Positions 1 through 5,703 of a stretch of DNA of 5,703 bases are shown piece after piece. A program made the translations under genes and the position numbers. Each line of letters begins with the position of its first letter. Position 1 is the first letter of the stretch. The DNA is from Candidatus Cloacimonadota bacterium (lineage in GTDB: Bacteria > Cloacimonadota > Cloacimonadia > Cloacimonadales > TCS61), in the NCBI GenBank assembly GCA_016927675.1, contig JAFGMF010000131.1:1-5703 (forward strand), in the 5' to 3' direction. The notes beneath the pieces were generated by a model. It made no database searches, was not told the DNA's origin, and saw nothing but the letters and a program-made list of their open reading frames with translations.

Positions 1-1724
1 AGCTGAAGTTTGGAATAGAATTTTTTGTAGCCTTCATCACTGTAATACTCTTTACTTGCTGTAGAGAATTTTACCATGATCTGTCCACCCTGCAGTGGAA
101 AGAGATAATTATCCAGGCTTTCATGATAAAGTTTTACTCCGATTCCTGAAGATCTGAAAAAAGTATCATCAAAATCGGCAATATCACGATACATTTTTGT
201 CCTGAATGTATATGTATAGAATTCTGCATTTAAAGCTTTATTTACATATACACCCAAACCTAGAGTACCTCCAGCTTCCCGTGATTTAACACTTTTCATT
301 TTCTCATGATCTTCGTTATAGGAATACAACCTGAATTCTTTGAAATAGGGAAATAGACGAAAATAAATGCCCCAGTTTTTCCCGAAATTCTTAACATAAT
401 CAAGGTTTACCTCAGTTTCATTGCCTAGTTTAAGATTGAACAGCAATTTTGAATTTCGTTGAAGATAATTATTACAATCTAAGGTAACTCCACTGACAAA
501 TTCATTATTATTGTTATAGGTAAAACTTAAGGCAACGTGTTTTCTGTTTTTTTCTTTGACCTTAACTGTTAAAGTATAGTCATCATCAAGCTCAGACAAA
601 ACAGGGTAAACATAAGAAAATAAATCCGAATTAAAAACTTTGTTAACTGCCTGATAAATATCATCCCTGTTGTAATAAGTCCCGTTTTTCAATTCAAGAT
701 ATTCCTTGATCTTGCTACTGCTCAAGTATTGGTTGCCTTTGATCTTAATATTATTGATCTTTACGCTCTGATCCAGATAATTAATCTCTTTCTGTCCACG
801 GTCACCTGATGGTAGACCCCCGAAATTCTCCAAAGCCATTCGAGCAGCAATTTCTCCTCGTTCAATAATGATCTTGATTTGATCAAAATCAAGGATATCG
901 ATATCATCCAAATCCGGCTTGATCAGCAGATCACATAATTCAGTGGAGATGTCGACATTTCTGGAAATACCGAACCCGACTGTCTGATCGAGAACATCAA
1001 TCAGATTAACAAGTTCTTCAGATTTTTTCAAGCCGGAATTAGTTTGAGATCCAATAACAAATTCCGCTCCCATCGAAGTAACAATTTCCACTGGAAAATT
1101 GGCATTGATCCCGCCATCAATATAGAGTTCTCCGTTATATTCAAAGGGTTCAAATAATGTAGGAAGGGTTATTGATGATTTTATTGCTTCCAGGAGTGAA
1201 CCTTGTGTGAAAACCTTCAATTCGCCGGTAAGGACATTGGTCGCAGTGCAGCTGAAAGGGATTTTCAGGTCATCAAAATTTGTTATATGAGCAACTGGAT
1301 AAGTTAGATAAAAGAGCTTATTGAGTAACCGATGTCCGCCAAAAATACCTTGTGGAAGTTCTGGTATAAAATTATTATTCAAGGAAAAAAAATGTTTTGC
1401 ATAGGGTTTCCATCGCTTCATACTGATATGAAGGTCAACCCTTTCTACCCTATCATCCAGAATTTCCCGCCAGTTAAAAGCGAGAATCATCTCCTCGATC
1501 TCAACTGCACTGTAACCCATGGCATATAAGCCGCCAATTATCGCTCCGATACTTGTCCCGCTGAGGCAATCGATCTTGATATTCTGCTCATCAAGAACTT
1601 TTAACACCCCGATATGAGCCAAACCTCTGGCTCCACCGCCACTCAGAGCTAGACCAATTTTTAAAACAGCCTGAGATTGACAAGTTATGAGAACAAGAAT
1701 GATCAGAAAACCAATTCTGTTCAT
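1..1724 (-). CDS. Patatin-like phospholipase with POTRA domain and outer-membrane barrel (type Vd autotransporter class), C-terminus cut by window edge
   Basis: Reading the minus strand from the ATG at 1724 gives 574 codons with no stop before the window edge. Residues 1-19 look like a Sec signal peptide (hydrophobic core FLIILVLI, probable cleavage after SQA). The patatin lipase domain follows: oxyanion-hole glycines GGGARG at 29-34, nucleophile Ser58 in GTSIG, and the partner aspartate Asp203 in DGG, so the Ser-Asp dyad is intact. Residues about 320-391 form a POTRA-like unit (IKIKGNQYL, then LTVKVKEK). From about 393 the chain alternates polar and hydrophobic residues in beta strands, as expected for an Omp85-type barrel; at least 180 barrel residues are visible. 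This order matches PlpD of Pseudomonas and FplA of Fusobacterium, which are exported lipases. An in-frame TGA lies two codons before the ATG, so the start cannot be further upstream. No Shine-Dalgarno sequence precedes it. It lies 63 bases after hppA, on the same strand. The substrate is unknown; phospholipase A activity is inferred from the family. Confidence 0.93.
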   Translation of the reverse strand, partial: MNRIGFLIILVLITCQSQAVLKIGLALSGGGARGLAHIGVLKVLDEQNIKIDCLSGTSIGAIIGGLYAMGYSAVEIEEMILAFNWREILDDRVERVDLHISMKRWKPYAKHFFSLNNNFIPELPQGIFGGHRLLNKLFYLTYPVAHITNFDDLKIPFSCTATNVLTGELKVFTQGSLLEAIKSSITLPTLFEPFEYNGELYIDGGINANFPVEIVTSMGAEFVIGSQTNSGLKKSEELVNLIDVLDQTVGFGISRNVDISTELCDLLIKPDLDDIDILDFDQIKIIIERGEIAARMALENFGGLPSGDRGQKEINYLDQSVKINNIKIKGNQYLSSSKIKEYLELKNGTYYNRDDIYQAVNKVFNSDLFSYVYPVLSELDDDYTLTVKVKEKNRKHVALSFTYNNNNEFVSGVTLDCNNYLQRNSKLLFNLKLGNETEVNLDYVKNFGKNWGIYFRLFPYFKEFRLYSYNEDHEKMKSVKSREAGGTLGLGVYVNKALNAEFYTYTFRTKMYRDIADFDDTFFRSSGIGVKLYHESLDNYLFPLQGGQIMVKFSTASKEYYSDEGYKKFYSKLQ

Positions 1725-1732
1725 GGTTCATA

Positions 1733-1772
1733 TAAAAGACGGGACAGAAGTTTTTCTATCAGCAGTCTTTTA
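1733..1772. repeat. 8-bp perfect inverted repeat between hppA and the patatin gene
   Basis: TAAAAGAC at 1733-1740 and its exact reverse complement GTCTTTTA at 1765-1772 are separated by 24 bases. In the minus-strand transcript the second arm ends 8 bases before the patatin start codon, where a ribosome-binding site would be expected. No run of U follows, so it does not look like a terminator. It could be an RNA stem affecting patatin translation or a protein-binding site. An 8-bp AT-rich match may also be chance. Confidence 0.4.
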
Positions 1773-1785
1773 GCATCGAAGATGC
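1773..1785 (-). other. Small hairpin just after the hppA stop codon
   Basis: On the minus strand GCATC-TTC-GATGC forms a 5-bp stem with a 3-base loop, starting two bases after the hppA TAA. It directly abuts the 8-bp inverted repeat. No U-tract follows, so it is not a convincing rho-independent terminator. It might protect the end of the hppA message or be incidental. Confidence 0.25.
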
Positions 1786-1787
1786 CG

Positions 1788-4121
1788 TTATCTTTCATCC
1801 TCAAGATCAAACGGTTTCACTCCGTAGGGAAGTTCCTTGTTCAGCGTTTCTATCCGAACTGATTCATGTTTGCTTTTACCGCTGTACAATTGTTCGATCT
1901 TGGGAGAATATGCAACAATCAAACCGGCAAAAACTATACTCACCATACTCATCAATTTTATCAGGATATTAATTGAAGGGCCGGATGTATCTTTGAAAGG
2001 ATCACCAACTGTATCACCAACAACGGTTGCTTTATGGATATCGGAACCTTTACCTCCGTGCGCACCGGACTCAACATATTTCTTGGCATTATCCCAGGCT
2101 CCACCGGCATTATTCATCATTATAGCCATCACGAAACCTGTGGAAAGTCCACCTGCCAATAAACCTAATACACCGGCAACACCCATGAGCAATCCTATCG
2201 CTACAGGAGTTAAAATTCCTAATAAGGCAGGAGCTACCATTTCTCTTTGAGCACCTTTAGTAGAAATTGCCACGCATTTAGCATATTCCGGTTCGGCTTT
2301 ACCTTCCATAATCCCGGGAATATCACGGAACTGACGACGAACTTCCGCCACCATATCTCCAGCAGCTCTACCAACTGCTTTCATAGTCAACGCGGCAAAA
2401 ACGAAGGTTACCATTGCTCCAACAAAAATCCCAATCAGGAATTTTGGATTCATCAGGTTTACAGAATAATAGTTCATGAAATCTGAAATTGTAGCCTTAG
2501 TTGTTTCCACGGCAAACATTTCTCCATTTGCCATTAAAATATTCATTACTTTATGCCCTGCAAATAGCAGACCTGTTCTCACTTCTTCCAGGTAAGCAGC
2601 AAGCAGTGCCATTGCCGTTAATGCAGCAGAACCTATTGCAAAACCTTTACCAGTGGCAGCAGTAGTATTCCCTACGCTGTCCAGGGCATCAGTTCTTTTT
2701 CTTACTTCTTTTGGAAGTTGACACATTTCTGCATTTCCTCCAGCGTTATCAGCAATTGGACCAAAAGCATCCATTGCCAAAGTAACACCAAGAGTTGCCA
2801 ACATACCGACAGCTCCAAAACCGATTCCATATAAGCCAAGTTCCGGAATTGTGAAACCCTTACTTACACTGAATGCAGCCATAATGCCGACCCCAATAAT
2901 TATTACAGGGGCTGCTGTGGATTTCATTCCCACAGCCAGACCGTCAATGATCACCGTTGCAGGACCAAATTCACCCTGCTTGGCAATTCCTCTCGTAGGT
3001 GCATATGCATCAGATGTTGAACGTTCGGTAAAATATCCAATTAGAATCCCTGCCAGAAGTCCAATAACACTCGCCAGGAATATACCAAAAGAATATTGAG
3101 CCGGGAGCATCAATTTTGTAACAAAAAATGCTACAATAGCTATCAGAAAGGAGCTGCCATAAACACCTTTATTCAAAGCAAACATCAGTTCTTTAGTTCC
3201 AGCGCTTTCTTTGGTGGAAACCAAATAAATTCCGATGATGGAAAGAAAAGCTCCAACTCCGGCTAAAACCATAGGAGCTGTAACAAATTTGATCGCCCAT
3301 GTATCCAAAAGAGCAGTCCCATGACCAAAAAGTTGAGTAACCGCTGCCATTCCCAGGGCTGCAGTGGCTAAAATGGAACCGGCATAAGATTCATAAAGGT
3401 CTGCGCCCATACCGGCAACATCGCCTACATTGTCCCCTACGTTATCTGCTATTGTTGCAGGATTTCGAGGATCATCTTCAGGAATTCCAGCTTCCACTTT
3501 TCCCACCAGATCTGCTCCTACGTCTGCCGCCTTTGTATAAATTCCACCACCAAGCCTGGCAAAAAGAGCTTGAGTAGATGCACCCATACCAAAACTGAGC
3601 ATGATAACTGTAATTGTATGTAAGGTCATCTCCGGATGAGATTTACTCCACAAATTAAGCGCAAAAAACCAAATCGATATATCGATCAAAGCTAATCCAA
3701 CTACAACCAGGCCCATAACTCCACCAGCACGAAAGGCAACTTTTAAACCTTTATTCAAGCTTTTAGAAGCACCTTGAGCTGTACGGTTGGAAGCAAGTGT
3801 AGCCGTATTCATTCCGATCCAGCCTGCCAGGCCACTGAAGAAACCACCCGTCAGGAAAGCCCATGGTATCAGGGGATGAAGAACTTTAAGCCCCCAAGCC
3901 ATGATGTTAAATAAAATGAAAGCAACAAAAAAGAAAATTCCAACACCCTTATACTGTTGTTTTAAGTAAGCAAACGCACCTTCTCGTACATATTTCGCGA
4001 TCTTTTGCATTTGATCATTACCGGGATCTTCTTTTTTAACTCCGATGTAAAAAATAAATGCAAAAATCAGGGCGGTAATCGCTCCTAAAGGTGCAACAAA
4101 CCAGATTATCGGTATCTCCAT
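1788..4121 (-). CDS. hppA: K+-dependent membrane-bound pyrophosphatase, probably Na+-translocating
   Basis: This 777-residue integral membrane protein hydrolyses pyrophosphate, as a Mg2+ complex, to drive ion pumping across the inner membrane; the family usually has 16 transmembrane helices. The substrate-binding signatures are all present: DVGADLVGKVE (200-210) running into EDDPRNPATIADNVGDNVGD (215-234), DAFGPIADNAGGN (451-463), NNAGGAWDNAKK (670-681) and GDTVGDPFKDTSGPS (702-716). Ala488 and Gly491 in GNTTAATGKG stand where K+-independent enzymes carry Lys and Thr, so this is the K+-dependent class. Glu244 in DLYESY is at the helix-6 position typical of Na+-pumping enzymes such as that of Thermotoga, rather than four residues later as in plant H+ pumps. 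A dual Na+/H+ pump is not excluded. A hydrophilic tail of about 38 residues follows the last helix. The start is supported by GGAGG at 4129-4133, seven bases before the ATG. It lies 146 bases downstream of corA. The family assignment is certain; ion specificity is inferred. Confidence 0.98.
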   Translation of the reverse strand: MEIPIIWFVAPLGAITALIFAFIFYIGVKKEDPGNDQMQKIAKYVREGAFAYLKQQYKGVGIFFFVAFILFNIMAWGLKVLHPLIPWAFLTGGFFSGLAGWIGMNTATLASNRTAQGASKSLNKGLKVAFRAGGVMGLVVVGLALIDISIWFFALNLWSKSHPEMTLHTITVIMLSFGMGASTQALFARLGGGIYTKAADVGADLVGKVEAGIPEDDPRNPATIADNVGDNVGDVAGMGADLYESYAGSILATAALGMAAVTQLFGHGTALLDTWAIKFVTAPMVLAGVGAFLSIIGIYLVSTKESAGTKELMFALNKGVYGSSFLIAIVAFFVTKLMLPAQYSFGIFLASVIGLLAGILIGYFTERSTSDAYAPTRGIAKQGEFGPATVIIDGLAVGMKSTAAPVIIIGVGIMAAFSVSKGFTIPELGLYGIGFGAVGMLATLGVTLAMDAFGPIADNAGGNAEMCQLPKEVRKRTDALDSVGNTTAATGKGFAIGSAALTAMALLAAYLEEVRTGLLFAGHKVMNILMANGEMFAVETTKATISDFMNYYSVNLMNPKFLIGIFVGAMVTFVFAALTMKAVGRAAGDMVAEVRRQFRDIPGIMEGKAEPEYAKCVAISTKGAQREMVAPALLGILTPVAIGLLMGVAGVLGLLAGGLSTGFVMAIMMNNAGGAWDNAKKYVESGAHGGKGSDIHKATVVGDTVGDPFKDTSGPSINILIKLMSMVSIVFAGLIVAYSPKIEQLYSGKSKHESVRIETLNKELPYGVKPFDLEDER

Positions 4122-4188
4122 TGACTTTCCTCCATTAATTCGAATTTATTCTATTATTCTGGACACAAAAATTCATTTCCCAGATTTC

Positions 4189-4194
4189 TGTCAA
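4189..4194 (-). promoter_or_regulatory. Possible -35 element upstream of hppA, -10 not convincing
   Basis: The 146-base gap before hppA contains a perfect TTGACA on the minus strand, about 68 bases before the start codon. At 16-18 bases downstream the sequence is only T-rich, with at most three of six matches to TATAAT, so a standard sigma-70 promoter is weakly supported. A TAAAAT elsewhere in the gap has no matching -35. Nothing else stands out, apart from the inverted repeat at the corA end. Confidence 0.15.
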
Positions 4195-4249
4195 GCAGTG
4201 AAAGCTTATTATTTAATTCGGTTGATTTTACTCGATTTTCACATTTAAT

Positions 4250-4279
4250 AACTGGTAAATAAAAAATTTATAACCAGTT
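4250..4279. repeat. Inverted repeat spanning the corA stop codon
   Basis: AACTGGT at 4250-4256 pairs with ACCAGTT at 4273-4279 across a 16-base A/T-rich loop that contains the corA TAA. In the corA transcript no U-run follows the stem, so termination there is doubtful. In the opposite (plus) direction the stem continues into five T, which is terminator-like, but no plus-strand gene reads into it. It may be a weak bidirectional hairpin or a message-end stabiliser. Confidence 0.35.
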
Positions 4280-5332
4280 TTTCCTTCTGAAATAAAACAG
4301 CATCCCGCTTATCAATAACAGGCTTATTCCCCACCATACAGGATAAGCCCATTTCCAGTTTAACTCCGGCAGGTATTTGAAATTCATGCCATATACACCA
4401 GCCAGAAATGTCAATGGGATGAAGATAGCTGCAAATATTGTCAGAATCTTCATGATCTCGTTCATTTTATTGCTGACACTGGATAGGTATATATCAAGCA
4501 TTCCCGACACCATGTCTCTGAATGTTTCCACTGTCTCCTGAACCTGATAGGAATGGTCATAAACATCCCGCAGATAGATATAGGTGTCTTTTTTGATCAG
4601 AGTGGAGTGATATTTATCCAGATTACTGATCAACTCCCGTAATGGCCAGATGGATTTTCTCAGGTAAATCAGTTCCCTTTTCTGTTTATAGATTTCCCTC
4701 AGAGTTTCGGGTTCCGGTTTCAATACCAGATTTTCTTCCATAAACTCCAGTTTTTCGCCAAATTTCTCGAGTAACAGAAAATAATTGTCAACGATTGCAT
4801 CCAACATCGTATAAAGCAGATAATCTGGACCCTTCTTTCTGATCTTACCCTTGTTCAGACGTATCCGATCGCGGATCTCATCAAAAACATCCCCTTCCTT
4901 TTCCTGGAAAGAAATCACATAATTCTTACCTAAAATCACGCTAATCTGTTCAACATCAACCTGCGATTCTGTTTCATTGAAGGTTAACATTTTGATCACT
5001 ATATAGATATATTCTTCGAAATCCTCCATCTTAGGTCTTTGTCCCGTATTGAGGATATCTTCCAGAGTAAGTAGATGCAAATCCAGAGATTCACCTATTT
5101 TACCAATCAATTCCGGTTCGTGGATGGCATTTAAATTTATCCAGGTTACTGCATTCTCACGCTCATCCGGAAGGAAATCCTGGTGCTCCTCTAAAATGTC
5201 CTCTTCCATAATCTTATCGTTATAAACAAAACGAGTAATTTTTATCTTCTCGGTTGTTCTTTCACCTATATGGATCAAAGTACCGGGTACCATGCCTGCC
5301 TTAGATCCAATATTTCTGAAATGCTTCGACAT
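4268..5332 (-). CDS. corA: CorA family magnesium/cobalt channel
   Basis: This 354-residue protein is close in length to Thermotoga maritima CorA (351). CorA forms inner-membrane pentamers that let Mg2+ (also Co2+) in and close when cytoplasmic Mg2+ is high. Residues 1 to about 290 are the charged cytoplasmic domain, including the long stalk helix. Transmembrane helix 1 spans roughly 296-313 and ends in the signature YGMNF (314-318). A short loop, LPELNWKWAYP (321-331), leads to helix 2 at about 332-347, and the chain ends in the basic tail RRKNWL. YGMN rather than a divergent motif favours Mg2+ uptake over ZntB-like zinc transport. Asp92 (in TLEDILNTG) and Asp256 (in RDVYDH) fit the two regulatory metal-site aspartates of the Thermotoga protein (Asp89 and Asp253). 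GGAGG at 5338-5342, five bases before the ATG, fixes the start. It is divergent from the frame at 5448 and is the first of three minus-strand genes, with hppA 146 bases downstream. Confidence 0.96.
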   Translation of the reverse strand: MSKHFRNIGSKAGMVPGTLIHIGERTTEKIKITRFVYNDKIMEEDILEEHQDFLPDERENAVTWINLNAIHEPELIGKIGESLDLHLLTLEDILNTGQRPKMEDFEEYIYIVIKMLTFNETESQVDVEQISVILGKNYVISFQEKEGDVFDEIRDRIRLNKGKIRKKGPDYLLYTMLDAIVDNYFLLLEKFGEKLEFMEENLVLKPEPETLREIYKQKRELIYLRKSIWPLRELISNLDKYHSTLIKKDTYIYLRDVYDHSYQVQETVETFRDMVSGMLDIYLSSVSNKMNEIMKILTIFAAIFIPLTFLAGVYGMNFKYLPELNWKWAYPVWWGISLLLISGMLFYFRRKNWL

Positions 5333-5352
5333 TATAACCTCCTTACAGCGAA

Positions 5353-5400
5353 ATCAGGATTCAGAATAACATTGATTTATCCTGATAAAATGATTAATCA
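5353..5400. promoter_or_regulatory. Cluster of palindromes in the divergent control region of corA and the right-hand gene
   Basis: Three symmetric elements lie within 48 bases of the 115-base divergent gap. ATCAGGAT at 5353-5360 recurs inverted as ATCCTGAT at 5379-5386. The second copy sits inside a two-fold symmetric site, TTTATC-CT-GATAAA (5376-5389). One base later comes a perfect 10-bp palindrome, TGATTAATCA (5391-5400). Such clustering between divergent starts suggests operators for a dimeric regulator. A weak corA -10 (TATTCT, minus strand, 5363-5368) would put the second site near its -35. The palindrome at 5391-5400 covers the -35 area of the rightward promoter. No known regulator is recognised from these sites. 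Confidence 0.4.
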
Positions 5401-5409
5401 CCGGGGGAC

Positions 5410-5418
5410 TGCGATAAT
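5410..5418 (+). promoter_or_regulatory. Extended -10 promoter for the rightward gene
   Basis: TGC followed by GATAAT matches the extended -10 pattern TGnTATAAT at all but one base of the hexamer. No good -35 is present, which extended -10 promoters tolerate; the palindrome at 5391-5400 occupies that place. Transcription would begin near 5425. That leaves a short leader with the Shine-Dalgarno-like GAAGGA (5436-5441) just before the proposed start at 5448. Confidence 0.4.
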
Positions 5419-5447
5419 AATGAATTACATCAACTGAAGGAATTATC

Positions 5448-5703
5448 ATTGATCGAACTCAGCAATCGACCCGGAAAACTACCGACTCCCTCCACTCTGA
5501 CGAATATACTGTTATCCAAAGAAAAGTTAGTTTTGAAGAAAGTTGTAACACGTCAAGGAATATCGCTCAGAAACTGGACTCAGGCCTGGATAGAGAAGTT
5601 AAATACACTCCGGAAAGAACAAGTAAAGACGAGATCACTAAAACCATTGAAAATACCTCTTCCAGAAAAATCAACCCGCTGAATATACTGATAACAGGTA
5701 TTA
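5448..5703 (+). CDS. Hypothetical protein, N-terminal part only, probable AUU start
   Basis: I do not recognise this protein. From ATT at 5448 the frame stays open for 85 codons to the window edge; the preceding in-frame stop is TGA at 5421-5423. GAAGGA at 5436-5441 lies six bases before the ATT, and the extended -10 at 5410-5418 suits a start here. The frame contains no ATG, GTG or TTG, so either AUU is used (as in infC and pcnB), the ATG has mutated or been misread, or the true start lies elsewhere. The first 75 residues are hydrophilic and rich in Ser, Thr, Lys, Glu and Asp, with no signal peptide; a hydrophobic stretch, NILITGI, begins at the edge and could open a membrane helix or a folded domain. 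About 60 of 85 codons begin with a purine, a coding-like bias. The overlapping frame starting at TTG 5449 and ending at 5682 is the rival; only about 43 of its 77 codons begin with a purine. Confidence 0.4.
   Translation, partial: MDRTQQSTRKTTDSLHSDEYTVIQRKVSFEESCNTSRNIAQKLDSGLDREVKYTPERTSKDEITKTIENTSSRKINPLNILITGI

Noticed and set aside
1332..1529. 65-codon plus-strand open frame
   Set aside because: It is antisense to the patatin catalytic domain, which is clearly coding on the minus strand.
1676..1724. Lipoprotein signal in the patatin protein (Cys15)
   Set aside because: The residue before the cysteine is Thr (LITC), whereas lipoboxes have Gly, Ala or Ser there. A standard signal peptide with a barrel anchor fits better.
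1729..1731. Alternative ATG for the patatin gene at 1731
   Set aside because: It is in a different frame and soon meets a stop. The frame from 1724 carries the signal peptide and catalytic motifs.
1677..1862. 61-codon plus-strand frame crossing the hppA-patatin gap
   Set aside because: It overlaps the ends of two well-supported minus-strand genes, has no ribosome-binding site, and its product shows no recognisable features.
1837..2250. 137-codon plus-strand open frame
   Set aside because: It lies entirely antisense to conserved hppA coding sequence and its Pro/Ile/Thr-rich product is a shadow of that gene. The shorter plus-strand frames at 2247-2486 and 2851-3099 are rejected for the same reason.
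5390..5437. 15-codon plus-strand ORF with ATG at 5390, possible leader peptide
   Set aside because: It has no ribosome-binding site and begins upstream of the likely transcript start near 5425. It contains no run of regulatory codons.
5449..5682. 77-codon plus-strand frame starting at TTG, with GAAGGA seven bases upstream
   Set aside because: It overlaps the 5448 frame, shows weaker coding bias (about 43 of 77 codons begin with a purine against about 60 of 85), and its Lys/Leu/Pro-rich product resembles nothing known. It remains the main alternative, since TTG is a commoner start than ATT.

Overview
The window is AT-rich bacterial DNA holding three genes read leftwards (minus strand) and, at the right end, the probable start of a divergent gene. 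A patatin lipase with a POTRA domain and the start of an outer-membrane barrel indicates a cell with an outer membrane. Strong GGAGG ribosome-binding sites before two genes argue against a typical Bacteroidota genome. A K+-dependent, Na+-type membrane pyrophosphatase suits an anaerobic or energy-limited life. Together these fit an uncultured Gram-negative anaerobe; Cloacimonadota or a relative is a guess from general resemblance, not something the sequence proves.

Layout from right to left. From 5448 a reading frame runs rightwards off the window; it appears to start on AUU and has a good extended -10 element upstream. The gap 5333-5447 between it and corA carries several palindromes and is a likely divergent control region. 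A CorA-type Mg2+/Co2+ channel lies at 4268-5332. A 146-base gap follows, with an inverted repeat across the corA stop codon. HppA, a membrane pyrophosphatase, occupies 1788-4121. After 63 bases containing an 8-bp inverted repeat comes a patatin-POTRA-barrel protein (type Vd autotransporter class), which is cut off at position 1.

The three minus-strand genes could be co-transcribed, since no convincing rho-independent terminator separates them. A shared theme for the first two is possible: HppA hydrolyses Mg2+-pyrophosphate to pump ions and CorA brings in Mg2+. That link is inference. The patatin protein may simply be a neighbour. I see no mobile element, CRISPR array, tRNA or rRNA, and no clear evidence of a wholly new system. 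The best leads are the AUU-start divergent gene with its palindromic control region, and the patatin gene that lacks a Shine-Dalgarno sequence behind an inverted repeat.
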